Source of the DNA: an uncultured Oscillospiraceae bacterium
Lineage (GTDB): Bacteria; Bacillota; Clostridia; Oscillospirales; Acutalibacteraceae
Direction: 5' to 3'
Assembly: GCA_900556765.1 (NCBI GenBank)
Contig: USQH01000058.1
Coordinates: 1 to 8,448, forward strand
Length of the DNA: 8,448 nt
The notes under the pieces are model-generated. The model saw nothing but the letters and a program-made list of their open reading frames with translations. It searched no databases and was not told the DNA's origin. Position numbers and translations under genes: made by a program. How positions within the stretch are numbered: position 1 is the first letter of the stretch; each line of letters opens with the position of its first letter. Below are positions 6,751-8,448 of this stretch, in pieces.

Positions 6751-8394
6751 ATGAAAAGAACTATTATACGACTGTTGAGCATAATGCTTGTACTCGCTGT
6801 TGCGATCACTGCTGTGCCCGCGTTTTGCGTTGCTTCGGCGTCGGTACCGGCGTACAGCAGCGATCTTACCGAACTTGAGCAGGCAATATACGAAAGCTGC
6901 ATAAATATGGATAGCGAGATTGATGTCAGCTCTTTTAATGTAACTAATCAGCAGGTTTATACCGCCGAAATGAATATTCTGAATAAGCGTCCGGAAATGT
7001 TCTATGTTTACCAGATCGCTTACAATATGTCTATTGTATCCGGACGGGTTCAGACCATTAAACCGGCGTACATATTCTCGGCAAACGAGCTTGCTGCTGA
7101 AAAGATGAAATTTAATGCCGCTGTCAGTGAGATGCTCGACGGCATCACCGATGATATGCCGGATGTACAAAAGCTGTTGCTTATTCATGACCGTATAATT
7201 CTTCGCTCGTCTTATGACAAGGACGGGGAGGAAAATGATACGCTTGAGAATTATCAGCGTACTGCCTACGGTGCTCTGGTAACAAAAAGCGGCGCCGGTG
7301 AAGCGTATGCGCGCGCGTTTAAACTGCTTGCCGACCGCTGCGGCGTAAAGAATGAGATCGTATATCTTGATATGAGTATGTGGAATCAGGTGTATGTCGA
7401 CGGCGAGTGGTATAATATCGACACTCTTTTTGAAGAATCCGTTCCAGATTCATTCGTTCAGGTAAGGCATAATCGTTTTCTTGTTTCCGATGCTGTTATG
7501 AGAAAAGACGGTGATTTCGGATCAAACGGTGCTACTTCAACAAAATACGATGGAGCGGATTCGGCAATATGGAAAAAGAACCAGGCGGCTTTTGTGATGG
7601 CGGGCGATGTCTGCGTTTATGCAAAACAAAACGGTGAAATCGGCACATATGATTTTAAAACCGACACTGCTACCGTGCTTACCAAAGTCAAGGCTCAGTG
7701 GCCGGTGAAATCCGGCTCCGACAATACTACGTATTATGCCATTAAATTTACGAGCGTGGCCTATTACAACGGTATGATCTATTATAATACTCCGTATGAT
7801 ATCTGCACGATCCGCCCTGATGGTACCGGAAACAGCATTATCTATACATATTCGGTGGATGAACGACTTATTTGCGGAGTCGGACTGATAGACGGAAAGG
7901 TACATTTCGCACTGAGAAAAAGAGAGAGTGCAGCGTCGTCTCTTGAGGAAGCACGCGCCCTTTCCGCCACGGCAAAGGCACTGTCAAGAATAGAGGTCTC
8001 TCAAGCACCCGATAAAACGGTGTATTTGACAGGCTCTGAATTTAACGCTGACGGCATGGTCGTTACCGCACATTATAATGACGGCAGTAAATTTAATTTG
8101 TTGTCCAGCGACTATAAAATTGCAGGATTTTCCTCTGATACGATCGGGAAAAAGACTCTTACCATATCATACGGAAACAAGACCTGTCAGCAGATCGTCT
8201 CCGTGGTACAGCTCGGTGATATTGATGCGGATTTCCTGCTGACAAGTACAGATCTGCTCATGATTCAGCAGCATATTTTAAAAATCAGTGAATTGCCTGA
8301 GAGTCTTATAGATATCGCAAATACCGACGGTGAAGCAGGTATCGGAGCGTCCGATCTGCTTAATTTGCAAATGATGCTCCTTGGAATGATTTAA
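6751..8394 (+). CDS. Secreted transglutaminase-like pseudoenzyme with Big_3-type Ig domain and C-terminal dockerin
   Basis: The 547-residue protein begins with a Sec signal peptide (KRTIIR, hydrophobic 8-24, likely cleavage after ASA at 30). Residues about 36-170 are the helical lead-in usual before clostridial transglutaminase-like domains (NKRPEMFYVY, 78-87; LLLIHDRII, 142-150; SSYD, 153-156). The transglutaminase-like core (about 171-230) keeps AYGAL (172-176), AYARAFKLLADRCGV (185-199), MWNQVYVDGEWYNID (210-224) and Asp224. However, the catalytic Cys position is Gly183 (SGAGEAYA) and the catalytic His position is Ser209 (SMWN). Residues about 275-390 are beta-rich and may resemble DUF5050-like propeller repeats. 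Residues 411-486 fit the Big_3 Ig-like domain (VYLTGSEFNADGMVVTAHYNDG). Residues 489-547 form a dockerin with two calcium-loop repeats, D490-D501 and a degenerate N524-D535. The protein is probably exported and docked to a cohesin, or held by calcium-dependent binding. Its role is unknown, and cross-linking or protease activity looks unlikely. Confidence 0.85.
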   Translation: MKRTIIRLLSIMLVLAVAITAVPAFCVASASVPAYSSDLTELEQAIYESCINMDSEIDVSSFNVTNQQVYTAEMNILNKRPEMFYVYQIAYNMSIVSGRVQTIKPAYIFSANELAAEKMKFNAAVSEMLDGITDDMPDVQKLLLIHDRIILRSSYDKDGEENDTLENYQRTAYGALVTKSGAGEAYARAFKLLADRCGVKNEIVYLDMSMWNQVYVDGEWYNIDTLFEESVPDSFVQVRHNRFLVSDAVMRKDGDFGSNGATSTKYDGADSAIWKKNQAAFVMAGDVCVYAKQNGEIGTYDFKTDTATVLTKVKAQWPVKSGSDNTTYYAIKFTSVAYYNGMIYYNTPYDICTIRPDGTGNSIIYTYSVDERLICGVGLIDGKVHFALRKRESAASSLEEARALSATAKALSRIEVSQAPDKTVYLTGSEFNADGMVVTAHYNDGSKFNLLSSDYKIAGFSSDTIGKKTLTISYGNKTCQQIVSVVQLGDIDADFLLTSTDLLMIQQHILKISELPESLIDIANTDGEAGIGASDLLNLQMMLLGMI

Positions 8395-8409
8395 TTATTT
8401 GCATTAAAT

Positions 8410-8448
8410 CAATGATTTAGCTCTGCTCATTGCATTATTTCATTTTTT
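8410..8448 (+). terminator. Possible weak terminator after the dockerin protein gene
   Basis: CAATGA (8410-8415) can pair with TCATTG (8427-8432) around an 11-base loop. A run of six T (8443-8448) follows after 10 bases, at the window edge. The stem is AT-rich and distant from the T-run, so this is tentative; the true terminator may lie beyond the window. Confidence 0.25.

Noticed and set aside
6655..7188. 177-codon minus-strand open frame opposite the dockerin protein gene
   Set aside because: It overlaps the signal-peptide end of a well-supported gene and the promoter region; its translation shows no family features.
8405..8418. AAATCAATGATTT palindrome after the last gene as a terminator stem
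   Set aside because: The arms meet over a single central base, so it cannot form a hairpin loop, and no T-run follows directly.
1..8448. CRISPR arrays, tRNA or rRNA genes, insertion sequences, phage or toxin-antitoxin genes
   Set aside because: No direct-repeat array, cloverleaf pattern, transposase motif or terminal inverted repeats were seen by reading both strands; genes and short intergenic regions account for the whole window.

Overview
The window reads as chromosomal DNA from a low-to-moderate GC Gram-positive anaerobe of the class Clostridia, most likely an Oscillospirales/Ruminococcus-type gut bacterium. The evidence is the gene order Asp23-like/fakA/recG, a lipobox-type solute-binding protein, strong GGAGG ribosome binding sites, and a secreted protein that joins a transglutaminase-like domain, a Big_3-type Ig-like domain and a type I dockerin. 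The lineage is inferred from gene content only; no rRNA or tRNA gene is present to confirm it.

Layout. Positions 2-610 (+) hold the C-terminal part of a small ABC/SMC-like predicted ATPase whose N-terminus lies outside the window. It converges on recG, and a near-perfect 19-bp stem-loop flanked by A and T tracts (647-689) ends both. On the minus strand, read right to left, come a lipoprotein of the SBP_bac_5 (oligopeptide-type) solute-binding family (6506-4995), an Asp23/Gls24 family protein (4848-4504), the fatty-acid kinase FakA/YloV (4454-2793) and the helicase RecG (2766-730). The last three are closely spaced (49 and 26 bases) and look like one operon. The solute-binding gene lies 146 bases upstream with no classical terminator between, so read-through is possible.

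A 244-base AT-rich divergent intergenic region (6507-6750) carries a sigma-A-type promoter facing the solute-binding gene and one or two tandem promoters facing the right-hand gene. A short inverted repeat sits just downstream of the first of these. The right-hand gene (6751-8394, +) encodes a secreted 547-residue protein with signal peptide, helical N-terminal region, transglutaminase-like fold, a beta-rich middle, a Big_3-like domain and a C-terminal dockerin.

The most noteworthy item is that the transglutaminase-like domain has lost the catalytic Cys (Gly183) and His (Ser209) while keeping the Asp (Asp224) and the surrounding fold motifs. It is probably a secreted, dockerin-bearing pseudoenzyme. 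The left part (Asp23-like, FakA, RecG) is ordinary housekeeping. No mobile element, CRISPR array, phage gene or RNA gene was found. Two start codons were moved from the longest open frame on ribosome-binding-site evidence (recG to ATG at 2766, fakA to GTG at 4454), as was the dockerin gene (to ATG at 6751).
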